In this document: positions 7,108 to 13,637 of the stretch, in pieces
Layout: every line of letters begins with the position of its first letter
Numbering within the stretch: the stretch's first letter is position 1
Assembly: GCA_023248785.1 (NCBI GenBank)
Contig: JAHFDX010000001.1
Coordinates: 1-14,364 of the forward strand
Origin: Myxococcales bacterium
GTDB lineage: Bacteria > Myxococcota_A > Polyangia > Polyangiales > Polyangiaceae
Length of the DNA: 14,364 nucleotides
Reading direction: 5' to 3'
Translations under genes and position numbers: made by a program
Notes under the pieces: model-generated
The model's database searches: none
The model's input: the letters and a program-made list of their open reading frames with translations, nothing else
What the model was told of the DNA's origin: nothing

Positions 7108-8760
7108 ATGAAGCGGCTAGGGTGCTTGCGGTGCTTGCTGCTGGTTGGCCTCGTTTCGTGCGAGGTCCACGTTGCTTCTGGACCACGGCGCGGCCCGCCT
7201 CCGCCTCCAATGGGGCCGCCTCGGGCCGCTATGCCACCTCCTGGGTACCCTCCGCCGTATGGTCCGCCGCCAAACGGCCCGCCTCCGCCTTACTACGCAC
7301 CTGCGGCTGCACCGACTCAACCTCCCCCAGCGTTTCCCACGCGCCCGGCATATCTACCGCCGCCAGTTACAAATCAAATGCCGATGGGCGCCCTTCTGTG
7401 GAAGCCAAGCACAGAGACCATTCAGCGGATGTTAATGGTGCGTCGGCTTGTCGCGCCGATCGGGAACGTTCCCACGACGAAAAGCCCGGCCGCCCTCGCT
7501 CGCGTACGCGCACGACCCGAGTCGAACTGCGGAGTGCAAGAGGTCGCGCCGGACACGTTCGTGCAGATCGATTGCTTGCGCTACACGCGGCTTCGTTTGG
7601 CGCAGGTTCTTCCTCCGCACGTTTTTCAGCGCAAGCTCGGGATGTTTCGCGCGGGTGCGCTCCGCTTGGATCCACCGAATTTCGCATCCGGAGGTGTAGG
7701 TGGGGGCCAAGGAGCTGGCAACCAAGGCGGCTCGCCGTTTCCATTTCCTCTGCCATTCAATCCATTCAATCCCGCCCCTGCGCCATCGCAGCCAACGCCA
7801 TCAGGACCAGGCCCAGGGCCCACGCCCACGAATCCATTTACCGTCGACGATTGGCTCCAGCTCTGGCCGAAGACTCCCGACGGAAAACAGGTTCAAGTGC
7901 CAGGCGACGTGGACCATCGACGCAATGGAACAACCGGCCCCGTCAAAGATCAGGAAGCCGTTGGCGCATGCACGGCCTTTTCGTTTTCAACGGCGATGGA
8001 CAACGCTATCCGCCGCCTCAATCGAAGCGAAGCCATGTCGCCCATGCACGTGTGGTCGCACTACGGAAGACCGAGCATGCAAGCCGCCGGCGACGCAAAC
8101 CTGAACGCGGGAATCGCGCGCGTGGAAGACTGGACCTACGATCCGGCCCTTGCCTGCCGAATGTACAAAGGCTCTTCGGAGTTTGGATGTGGTGAGGAAT
8201 ACAACGTGCGCGAAGGTTCTGCGGACGCAGATCCCGCGGTGCGTGCAAAGCTCGCCGACACGGATAAAAAAGGAAGGTACAAGGTTACAAATATCACCGA
8301 GATTCCGATGGACCCGGACACCATCGCGCAAACGCTCGCGACTGGGCAAGCCGTGTGGGGGGCGTTTTGCATCGAGCACTGGAGCAGCAAGTACGTCGTC
8401 GACGGTGTGGTTAGTGACTGGGGACCCAACTGCAGCGGACACGCGATTGTGCTCGCAGGCTATCGACAGAGCAGCGACGGTAGGCAGTTCTTAGTCCACA
8501 ACAGCTGGGGCCCAAAGTGGGGCGTGGGCGGCTTTGCCTACGTGAGCGAACGCATGATCCGGCAACGTCTTGAGTTCGCCTACACCCTGAAGGTGGAACC
8601 GGGCGCCGGTGTGGCGTCTGCACACCCCGAAGACATGACAGACGATGATTGTGGATGGGATGAACTTGTCGACGCGACGCACGGTCGATGCGCAAAAATG
8701 TGCATCGATGGCTCAAGGCCTAAAAATGGCACTTGTGGAGTGCCATTTTTGGGGCGGTAG
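7108..8760 (+). CDS. Papain-like cysteine protease (peptidase C1A) lipoprotein with proline-rich linkers
   Basis: Predicted exported protease of 550 residues. A lipoprotein signal ends in LVSC (Cys18). A Pro/Gly-rich stretch (about 29-87), a 100-residue unassigned domain (about 88-192, two Cys), and a second Gly/Pro-rich linker (about 195-243) precede the papain domain (about 250-498). That domain keeps the whole catalytic set: GPVKDQ (oxyanion Gln282), VGACTAFSF with nucleophile Cys288 where papain has SCWAFS, CSGHAIVLAGY with His445, and HNSWGPKWGVGGFAYV with Asn465. A short Cys-bearing tail follows (CGWDEL, GRCAKMCIDGS). There is no standard inhibitor propeptide, so activation is unclear. 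ATG 7108 has an excellent GAAGGAG 6 nt upstream and starts the signal peptide; the frame stays open further upstream but is noncoding. It probably acts on the cell surface, in nutrient or prey protein digestion (inference). Confidence 0.9.
   Translation: MKRLGCLRCLLLVGLVSCEVHVASGPRRGPPPPPMGPPRAAMPPPGYPPPYGPPPNGPPPPYYAPAAAPTQPPPAFPTRPAYLPPPVTNQMPMGALLWKPSTETIQRMLMVRRLVAPIGNVPTTKSPAALARVRARPESNCGVQEVAPDTFVQIDCLRYTRLRLAQVLPPHVFQRKLGMFRAGALRLDPPNFASGGVGGGQGAGNQGGSPFPFPLPFNPFNPAPAPSQPTPSGPGPGPTPTNPFTVDDWLQLWPKTPDGKQVQVPGDVDHRRNGTTGPVKDQEAVGACTAFSFSTAMDNAIRRLNRSEAMSPMHVWSHYGRPSMQAAGDANLNAGIARVEDWTYDPALACRMYKGSSEFGCGEEYNVREGSADADPAVRAKLADTDKKGRYKVTNITEIPMDPDTIAQTLATGQAVWGAFCIEHWSSKYVVDGVVSDWGPNCSGHAIVLAGYRQSSDGRQFLVHNSWGPKWGVGGFAYVSERMIRQRLEFAYTLKVEPGAGVASAHPEDMTDDDCGWDELVDATHGRCAKMCIDGSRPKNGTCGVPFLGR
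8719..8753 (+). terminator. Terminator-like hairpin inside the 3' end of the peptidase gene
   Basis: AAAAATGGCACT (8722-8733) and AGTGCCATTTTT (8739-8750) pair perfectly over 12 bp around a 5-nt loop, extended by a few G-U/G-C pairs. With A5 on one side and T5 on the other, it resembles a bidirectional intrinsic terminator. It ends 7 nt before the stop codon (TAG 8758-8760), so the stem encodes protein residues as well. The next gene begins 14 nt after that stop and would be separated from the peptidase transcript. Confidence 0.5.
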
Positions 8761-8774
8761 GGGGGCGATCATTG

Positions 8775-9575
8775 ATGGGCGAAGCACCTGGTCGTTTTGG
8801 CCTTGCGAGCCGAATCCACAAGACCGCGGAGCACACCTACGTCGTTCGCATTCCCGACGGTTGGCAACAAGGGCGCGGAGCGTTCGGCGGTCTCGTTTTG
8901 GGATCGCTTCTTCGGGCCATCGAGAGCGAAGAGCCCGATCGCGCGCGGCGCACCCGCAACGTCACCGCCGAACTGTGTGGACCGGTGCAACCCGGTGAAG
9001 CAACCTTGGAAGTCACGACCCTTCGAAGTGGAAATCGGCTGTCGTGTTACAACGCCACGCTACGACAGGGAGAAGGCATCCACGCCCGATTGAGCGCAAC
9101 CCTGAGCACCGCGCGTGCCCTCTCGGCACCGCAAGACGGTCCGACAATTCCAAACATTCCAAGTTACGAGTCGATTGCGCCGTTCCCCATGGACGGTGCC
9201 GCCAAGTTTGCACAGCACTACGAATTTCGCAACACCGGCCCGGTGCCCTTCTCAGCATCTCCAAAGCCCAGCGCCGCCGGGTGGGTGGCCGAACGCGATT
9301 TTGCAGATGCGTTCGACACGCCGCGCGTGCTCGCATTTCTGGATACGTGGTGGCCTGCTGTGTTGACGCAGTTCGAAAAGCCGCGCTTTAGCGCCACCAT
9401 TTCGTTCGCGGCGCAATTTTTCGTCGACCCCGCCGAGCTGCCGCACGGCGCGCCACTTTACTTTGTTGGCAGGCCGATTGCCGAAAACGACGGGTTCGTT
9501 TTGGAATACCGCGAGCTTTGGTGCGAAAGACGCCTGGTGGCCATCAACCAACAGACGTTTGCCTTGCTCGCGTGA
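8775..9575 (+). CDS. Acyl-CoA thioesterase-like protein (double hot-dog, TesB-like / 4HBT_3)
   Basis: Predicted 266-residue cytoplasmic thioesterase hydrolysing an acyl-CoA or related thioester. The N-terminal hot-dog half (about 10-112) has the family pattern VRIPDGWQQGRGAFGGLVLGSLLRAIE, then RRTRNVTAELCGPVQPGEATLEV and GNRLSCYNATLRQGE. The C-terminal half (about 150-266) repeats the fold: WVAERDFADAFD, FSATISFAAQFF, YFVGRPIAENDGFVLEYRELWCE and the final strand LVAINQQTFALLA. ATG 8775 is chosen because the family alignment starts shortly after it; an AGGGGG lies about 9 nt upstream. The open frame extends upstream to 8733, inside the hairpin. It follows the peptidase gene by 14 nt on the same strand, but the intervening hairpin argues against one transcript. 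The acyl substrate cannot be told from sequence. Confidence 0.8.
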   Translation: MGEAPGRFGLASRIHKTAEHTYVVRIPDGWQQGRGAFGGLVLGSLLRAIESEEPDRARRTRNVTAELCGPVQPGEATLEVTTLRSGNRLSCYNATLRQGEGIHARLSATLSTARALSAPQDGPTIPNIPSYESIAPFPMDGAAKFAQHYEFRNTGPVPFSASPKPSAAGWVAERDFADAFDTPRVLAFLDTWWPAVLTQFEKPRFSATISFAAQFFVDPAELPHGAPLYFVGRPIAENDGFVLEYRELWCERRLVAINQQTFALLA

Positions 9576-9576
9576 G

Positions 9577-9628
9577 CCCCTACCCCTCCCGGCCCGTTTC
9601 CCCCGAAACCGGGGGGGGTTAGGGTGGG
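9577..9628. repeat. GC-rich imperfect inverted repeat
   Basis: A C-rich arm (CCCCTACCCCTCCCGG, 9577-9592) faces a G-rich arm (GGGGGGGGTTAGGGTGGG, 9611-9628) around a core TTTCCCCCGAAA. It follows the thioesterase stop by one base and could act as a factor-independent stop or mRNA-stabilising hairpin, though no T-run follows. It resembles in style the C/G hairpin inside the element at 5851-5986, so both may belong to a genome-wide repeat class (inference). Confidence 0.45.
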
Positions 9629-9688
9629 TCGCTTGGGAAATGGTCCTGGGCCCTTGCCGAGCTCTCCTGTGGGCCGCACGTTTCTAGG

Positions 9689-10513
9689 GTGAAACCTACA
9701 TTCGAGACCTATGCAGCCCAAAAGGACGAGGCCCTCGATCTTGCTTTGGGGGCGGCCCTGCTCGCGCGCGATTCTAATCCCGATGTGGACGCGCTCGCCG
9801 TGGTCGAAGAACTCCGAGGCCTGGGCCACGCGTTTGGGGCGGGCGTTTTGGCCGGTGAATCCCTCGAAACGCAGGCGAAAGCGCTCTCCGATTACATGTA
9901 CGGGGAGCTTCGTTTTCGCGGAAATCGAGAGAGTTATTACGATGTTCGCAACAGCTACCTGCCCGATGTTCTAACGCGCAAGTTGGGAATTCCAATCACG
10001 CTGGCGCTCGTTCACGCCGAAATCGCCAAGATCGCGGGTGTGCGCGCCCACGGAGTCAGTTTTCCGGGTCACTATCTCGTGCGGCTCGACACGGAAGACG
10101 AAGTTCTTTTTATCGATCCTTTTGAGGCTGGCCGGCCAGTCACCGCGACGGACCTTCAGGCGATGCTCGTAAAAACAGGGCATGAAGGCGAGCTCAATGC
10201 GCATCTCTTGGCGCCTGCCTCGACACGAGCCACGCTGGTGCGCCTTCTGGTGAATCTAAAGTGGGCGTACGCACTGCGCCACGAGTGGGTGCGCGTGCTT
10301 TTGACCCTCGACCGCATCTTGGCGTTGGTACCCGATGCGAGCGTCGTCCTGCGCGAGCGTGCCCACATTGCGCTGCAGCTAGGTTCATGGATCACCGCCA
10401 AAGACGATCTACTTCGCTTGCGCGTCCTTGAACCCCACGCGCCGGATTTGGCCCAGATTCAGGCCCAAGTTGAGCGCGCGGAGAAAACGGGCGGTCCATT
10501 GGTACTCAACTAG
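9689..10513 (+). CDS. SirB1-family protein (transglutaminase-like fold plus C-terminal TPR-like helices)
   Basis: A 274-residue protein of the SirB1/transglutaminase-like (Transglut_core2) family, of uncertain biochemical function. The core (about 60-150) shows ALSDYMYGELRFRGNRESYY, NSYLPDVLTRKLGIPITLAL, SFPGHYLVR (His128) and FIDPFEAG (Asp143). The C-terminal 80 residues are helical and TPR-like (LLVNLKWAYALRHEWVRVL, DRILALVPDASVVLRERAHI, GSWITAKDDLLR), typical of the long form. The protein contains no cysteine, so it cannot be a classical thiol transglutaminase or protease; loss of the Cys is common in this family. GTG 9689 has no Shine-Dalgarno before it, so the true start is uncertain, but the family's N-terminal helices are present from about residue 10. 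It lies 113 nt after the thioesterase, with a GC-rich inverted repeat between them. Confidence 0.83.
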   Translation: MKPTFETYAAQKDEALDLALGAALLARDSNPDVDALAVVEELRGLGHAFGAGVLAGESLETQAKALSDYMYGELRFRGNRESYYDVRNSYLPDVLTRKLGIPITLALVHAEIAKIAGVRAHGVSFPGHYLVRLDTEDEVLFIDPFEAGRPVTATDLQAMLVKTGHEGELNAHLLAPASTRATLVRLLVNLKWAYALRHEWVRVLLTLDRILALVPDASVVLRERAHIALQLGSWITAKDDLLRLRVLEPHAPDLAQIQAQVERAEKTGGPLVLN

Positions 10514-10531
10514 TTGCTCGCGAGGCGGTCG

Positions 10532-10570
10532 AAAAAAATTCGCCCGCCAGACCGAAATCCAGCGGGCGAA
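10532..10570 (-). terminator. Intrinsic terminator of the TRL-like lipoprotein gene
   Basis: Read on the minus strand, TTCGCCCGC (10562-10570) pairs over 9 bp with GCGGGCGAA (10539-10547) around a 14-nt loop and is followed by seven T (10532-10538 as A on the plus strand). It starts 21 nt after the stop codon of the gene at 10592. This is a textbook terminator for that gene. The plus-strand SirB1-like gene has no T-run after the same stem, so termination of that transcript would be weaker. Confidence 0.85.
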
Positions 10571-10591
10571 GTCTACGAAATCCGCGGTGAA

Positions 10592-10924
10592 TTACTTGCC
10601 GTGGATAACGGTGCAGCCCTGTGAGTACAGGCCAAGGATGCTCATCGCGCGGAACTCGACCGAATGAATTTCGGTCACACCGCCTGCCTTCTTGGCAGCG
10701 TCGACGCTTGCGTCGCCGAACGCTACGAGGCCGAGGATGCCGGTTGAACACGACTCACCCATCTTGTCGCCCGACTTCGCCGCGCCCGAAAGCTCGTTGC
10801 GGTTGACGCCGTGCGGCGTCGTCGTGCCGGTGTAGAGCGAGCCGGCAGGATAACCCATTCCTGCACAGCCAGTACCAATAGCCAACATCGTTCCTGCAAC
10901 CGCAATCGAAATAATCTTCTTCAT
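10592..10924 (-). CDS. TRL-like small lipoprotein
   Basis: A 110-residue predicted lipoprotein of the TRL-like family (Pfam TRL), whose function is unknown. A Lys-Lys start and hydrophobic segment (MKKIISIAVAGTMLAIGTG) lead to Cys20. The mature part has the family pattern: AGSLYTGTTTPHGVNRNE, GESCSTGILGLVAFGDASVDAAKKAGG, and the end ITEIHSVEF-like (VTEIHSVEFRAMSILGLYSQGCTVIHGK). Two mature cysteines (C59, C103) might form a disulfide. ATG 10924 is preceded by GGAGG with 9 nt spacing; upstream frame extension is not needed. It is monocistronic: a terminator lies 21 nt downstream and a sigma-54-type promoter about 60 nt upstream. Related small proteins are abundant surface or stress-linked lipoproteins in several phyla, but a role here would be a guess. 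Confidence 0.82.
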   Translation of the reverse strand: MKKIISIAVAGTMLAIGTGCAGMGYPAGSLYTGTTTPHGVNRNELSGAAKSGDKMGESCSTGILGLVAFGDASVDAAKKAGGVTEIHSVEFRAMSILGLYSQGCTVIHGK

Positions 10925-10981
10925 GATTGAATGCCTCCGCATATCGGAATCAGTCGAATGGCAAATCACAGCCGTTTACTT

Positions 10982-10997
10982 GGCAAAGCGGGTACCA
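10982..10997 (-). promoter_or_regulatory. Candidate sigma-54 promoter for the TRL-like lipoprotein
   Basis: Minus strand TGGTACCCGCTTTGCC fits the -24/-12 consensus TGGCACG-N4-TTGCW: GG and GC are exactly 10 nt apart, and TGG, AC and TTGC match. The start site would fall near 10970, giving a leader of about 46 nt with the GGAGG of the gene in it. A TTGACA (11013-11018, minus) lies further upstream but has no convincing -10 partner. No enhancer site was identified. Confidence 0.45.
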
Positions 10998-11081
10998 CGC
11001 TAAAAGTGAGAATGTCAAGCATTGCTCAATGCGTCTGCCTGCGCGGAAAAAGCCAATGCGAATCGACATTTGCGTTGACTC

Positions 11082-11855
11082 TCAAAACGTAATCAACCCC
11101 ACCTCGCTTGCGCCTTCCGTGGGCTTCTTCGGTTCGTCGAGAGGACTCTTTTGTTTGACACCCAATCGAAGGCCGAAGGAGATCCCGTGGACATAATAGC
11201 TATCTCCGAACCAACGCCACAAATACTCGGTGTAAATGTTTGCGTGCAAGCGCGCCGCGCCAATCTGAATCGCTAAACCCGTCGATGCTCGCGGGGAGAA
11301 CATACTGAAGTTGTAGTGGCCATGGAAGACATCAAAGTTAAGAAGCGTCGCGCCGAACCGAACTTCAGGTTCGAGGGGCCCTAGGCGCACGCTTGACGCG
11401 ATGCTGTGGCGCATCAGACCCAACGCGTAGCTTTTGCTGTCAAACGCATGAAAGACAAACTGTTCGCTGACACCGCCGATGAGGAAGGGTCCCTCTTTGG
11501 TCATGATGCTCGTGCCGAGAAGGAGTTCGAATCCAGTCTTGCCGTCGCGATCGCCCGTGCGGCGCGAGTTGAAGACGGCGCCCCCGAGTTCGCCGGCGAC
11601 CGAGGAGCGTTCGTGGTCGAAGAGGCGCACAGATTTTTTTCCAAGTTTCGCGCGCTTGTGTTTCTCGCCGAGGTCTTCTTCCTTAACCTGCTGACGAAAT
11701 GGCGTTTCGAGCTGCGGGACAAACACACCGCCGTCGCCCCCTAGTCCCGGAGCGCAGCCAGCAAGTGTGAGCGCGGCCAGCGACACAAGGATGGTTCCCC
11801 GGCTACTTCTCCCGCGCGATGCGAGGGAAAAGATGGATCGGAGGGCAAGGCGCAT
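11082..11855 (-). CDS. Predicted outer-membrane lipoprotein, unknown function
   Basis: A 257-residue protein I do not assign to a named family. The signal has a long basic N-region and a hydrophobic core ending in LTLAGC (Cys34). After a Gly-rich and charged segment (about 38-80, KEEDLGEKHKRAKLGKKS) come alternating hydrophobic strands rich in Gly and aromatics: GFELLLGTSIM, GPFLIGGVSEQFVFHAF, VRFGATLLNFDVFHGHYNFSMF, GLAIQIGAARLHANIYTEYLWRWF, YYVHGISFGLRLGV. That suggests a small beta-barrel or sheet at the outer membrane. The tail after residue about 240 is polar (KSPLDEPKKPTEG). ATG 11855 is preferred over ATG 11882 because GGTAGGTAG lies upstream of it and the signal is then shorter. Divergent from the barrel gene at 11937, with only 81 nt between the starts, so the pair may share control. 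Confidence 0.65.
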   Translation of the reverse strand: MRLALRSIFSLASRGRSSRGTILVSLAALTLAGCAPGLGGDGGVFVPQLETPFRQQVKEEDLGEKHKRAKLGKKSVRLFDHERSSVAGELGGAVFNSRRTGDRDGKTGFELLLGTSIMTKEGPFLIGGVSEQFVFHAFDSKSYALGLMRHSIASSVRLGPLEPEVRFGATLLNFDVFHGHYNFSMFSPRASTGLAIQIGAARLHANIYTEYLWRWFGDSYYVHGISFGLRLGVKQKSPLDEPKKPTEGASEVGLITF

Positions 11856-11869
11856 GGGCGAGCTACCTA

Positions 11870-11887
11870 CCATGCTTCCCATGCTTC
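11870..11887. repeat. Two tandem 9-bp units between divergent genes
   Basis: CCATGCTTC is present twice in direct tandem (11870-11878 and 11879-11887) in the 81-nt spacer between the starts of two divergent envelope-protein genes. It may be an operator for one or both, or a chance duplication. Confidence 0.3.
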
Positions 11888-11936
11888 ACGCGATATGGCA
11901 TTCGTGAGCTGACCCTCTCTCGCGTACGATCGACAC

Positions 11937-12512
11937 GTGCAGATCGCGCGGCGCGTAGGCCTGGTTCTTGGCGGAGTATTTTTCGCCCGCATGTGCCACG
12001 CACAGCTCCATGCCGACGTCGGCTTCGAAGCGGGCGCGAGCAAGCGCGTGTTATCGAGCCGCCCATCGGGTGTGGAAAACGCGGGGTTCGGACCAACGTT
12101 CGAATTGCATGGTCATCTTGCGCTGCTGCCGCTCATTCGAATTGGTGCGTACGCACTTGCTGAACTCTCGCCGCAAGCCCCTTACAGCGCCAGGCGGCTT
12201 TACGCGGGGGGAGTGCGGCTGAAACTCTTGCCGCCCTTTTTGCGGCCGCCGTGGCGAATGACTGTGGTGACGGGGTTTGGATGCGCCTTCAACTACGCGC
12301 CGAGCAGCGGCGGGATGCCGTCCGCATGGGGGCGCTACCTCGAGGTCCCGCTACTTTTGGGTGCGAGTTACCGCGTTTGGAACAAGTGGGACATCACCCT
12401 GGAAACGGGCGCGCGTTTTGGATTCGCGTTTGGTGGCGATCTCTACGCGCGTGGAACAGGAAACGATGCGATCGGCATTCAGGCCTCGCTAGGGGTACAA
12501 AAAGAATTCTGA
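11937..12512 (+). CDS. Small outer-membrane beta-barrel protein, unknown function
   Basis: A 191-residue protein with a signal peptide (MQIARRVGLVLGGVFFARMCHA, likely cut after Ala22) and a mature body of alternating strands: DVGFEAGASKRVL, FGPTFELHGHLALLPLIRIGAYALAEL, RLYAGGVRLKLLP, WRMTVVTGFGCAFNYAP, YLEVPLLLGASYRVW, WDITLETGARFGFAFGG, IGIQASLGVQKEF. The final residue is Phe, as expected for BAM-assembled barrels, and about eight strands fit an OmpA/OmpW-sized barrel. GTG 11937 is the first start that gives the signal peptide but lacks a clear Shine-Dalgarno. It ends 7 nt before the stop of the convergent HD-domain gene. No specific family was recognised. Confidence 0.68.
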   Translation: MQIARRVGLVLGGVFFARMCHAQLHADVGFEAGASKRVLSSRPSGVENAGFGPTFELHGHLALLPLIRIGAYALAELSPQAPYSARRLYAGGVRLKLLPPFLRPPWRMTVVTGFGCAFNYAPSSGGMPSAWGRYLEVPLLLGASYRVWNKWDITLETGARFGFAFGGDLYARGTGNDAIGIQASLGVQKEF

Positions 12513-12519
12513 GCTCGGA

Positions 12520-13509
12520 CTAAAACCCGAATCGTTCACGACGAGCGCGAACCCATTCGACGTATACGCCGCACTCTTGATGCGCCTCGAGCTCGCCCGA
12601 TGCGATTGATTCCTCGAGCAAGCGCTTGATGTCGCCAATCAGGCGCGATGGTTTGAGGGCGAACGCGCGCATAATCTCGCCACCCACGCCGCTGGGTAGC
12701 GGTGGCTGCTGCGCATCTTCCAACGCGAGCTTTTGAATGCGTGCTTGAAGCTCCTCGATTTGCGAAAGCCCACGGCGCTTTTTTTCTGGGCGTTTGGTGG
12801 TGATGTCGGCGCGTGCGAGGCAGAGCAAGTCGTCGAGGTGCTCACCGAGCTCGCGCGCAAAGCGGCGAACTGCGCTGTCGGTCCAGCTTGCGTCGTATTG
12901 GTTTGCGCGAAGGTGGTGCAGCACGAGAAACCGGATTGTGTCGCGCAACGATGGCTCGGGCGCAAACAGCGCGAGTCGTCGTTCGAGCTTGTCAAACATG
13001 CGTGCGCCCACTTCGGCATGCCCCAAGAACTGCACTTTGCCTTCGGGCGAAATCGTGCGTGTTTTGATCTTGCCAATGTCATGCAGCAAAGCCGCCCATC
13101 GCACCTCAAGGCGAGGCACCGCCTGAAACACCACTTGTTTCGTATGCTTCCACACGTCCTTGTGACGCCACTCCCCGTCGCCAAATCCAACCATGGCCTG
13201 CACTTCGGGCATCATGGCGCGCAAGCATCCGCTTAGGGCGAGATGGTCGAGCCCTGCTTCGGGGTCGTCACCCATCATGATGCGATCGAGTCGCCCCCGA
13301 ACCGCAAGGACGTCGAGCTGGGTCGCGGCCAAAAAATCGTCCGTCGTAGGAAGGGCTACGAGTGCGCCCACGTGCTTGCCCTCCGATACGAGCGCAGCTT
13401 GCTCGAGCGCGTCGACGGCTCGATCGACGCGGCAAGGGGAGTCGGTGATGCGCGAATCGTTCATGGCGAAAGGGCCGGCGTGGATACCACGAGATGGCGT
13501 AGCCTCCAA
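12520..13509 (-). CDS. HD-domain protein resembling the C-terminal half of CCA-adding enzyme/poly(A) polymerase
   Basis: A 329-residue predicted metal-dependent phosphohydrolase. Residues about 70-110 resemble the neck of class II tRNA nucleotidyltransferases (RIMMGDDPEAGLDHLALSG, MMPEVQAMVGF), and the HD domain follows: WRHKDVWKHTKQVV (His122), AALLHDIGKIKT (H143-D144), FLGHAEVGARMF (His164), LVLHHLRANQY (H198-H199). The C-terminal helices (RRFARELGEHLDDLLCLARADITTK and onward) match the same family. The nucleotidyltransferase head with its GS/DxD motifs is absent, so it cannot add CCA itself; a phosphatase/phosphodiesterase role is likely (inference). TTG 13509 is preferred: AGGAG lies 6 nt upstream, and a possible -10 (TAGAAT) at 13540-13535 precedes it. 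ATG 13464 has no ribosome-binding site and would give 314 residues. Convergent with the barrel gene by 7 nt. Confidence 0.8.
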   Translation of the reverse strand: MEATPSRGIHAGPFAMNDSRITDSPCRVDRAVDALEQAALVSEGKHVGALVALPTTDDFLAATQLDVLAVRGRLDRIMMGDDPEAGLDHLALSGCLRAMMPEVQAMVGFGDGEWRHKDVWKHTKQVVFQAVPRLEVRWAALLHDIGKIKTRTISPEGKVQFLGHAEVGARMFDKLERRLALFAPEPSLRDTIRFLVLHHLRANQYDASWTDSAVRRFARELGEHLDDLLCLARADITTKRPEKKRRGLSQIEELQARIQKLALEDAQQPPLPSGVGGEIMRAFALKPSRLIGDIKRLLEESIASGELEAHQECGVYVEWVRARRERFGF

Positions 13510-13534
13510 AGTCGTCTCCTGTTGGTCTCGACTA

Positions 13535-13540
13535 ATTCTA
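13535..13540 (-). promoter_or_regulatory. Possible -10 box (TAGAAT) of the HD-domain gene
   Basis: Minus strand TAGAAT lies 25 nt upstream of the TTG start, leaving a short leader that contains the AGGAG at 13516-13520. No convincing -35 hexamer is seen. Weak evidence; listed because it supports the choice of the TTG start. Confidence 0.2.
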
Positions 13541-13637
13541 GCGCGGCAAGGCGAAGAACCTAGCCCGCTAGCCTGCAAAAACGAGTCTGGGCTGTTTCCC
13601 CGGGGGTTTTGGCCCGGGATTTGGAAAGAGGCGTTGC

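Noticed and set aside
13598..13618. CCCCGGGGG and CCCGGG pair as a terminator in the HD/lipoprotein spacer
   Set aside because: It lies between two divergent starts where no gene ends, and it has no T-run in either direction.
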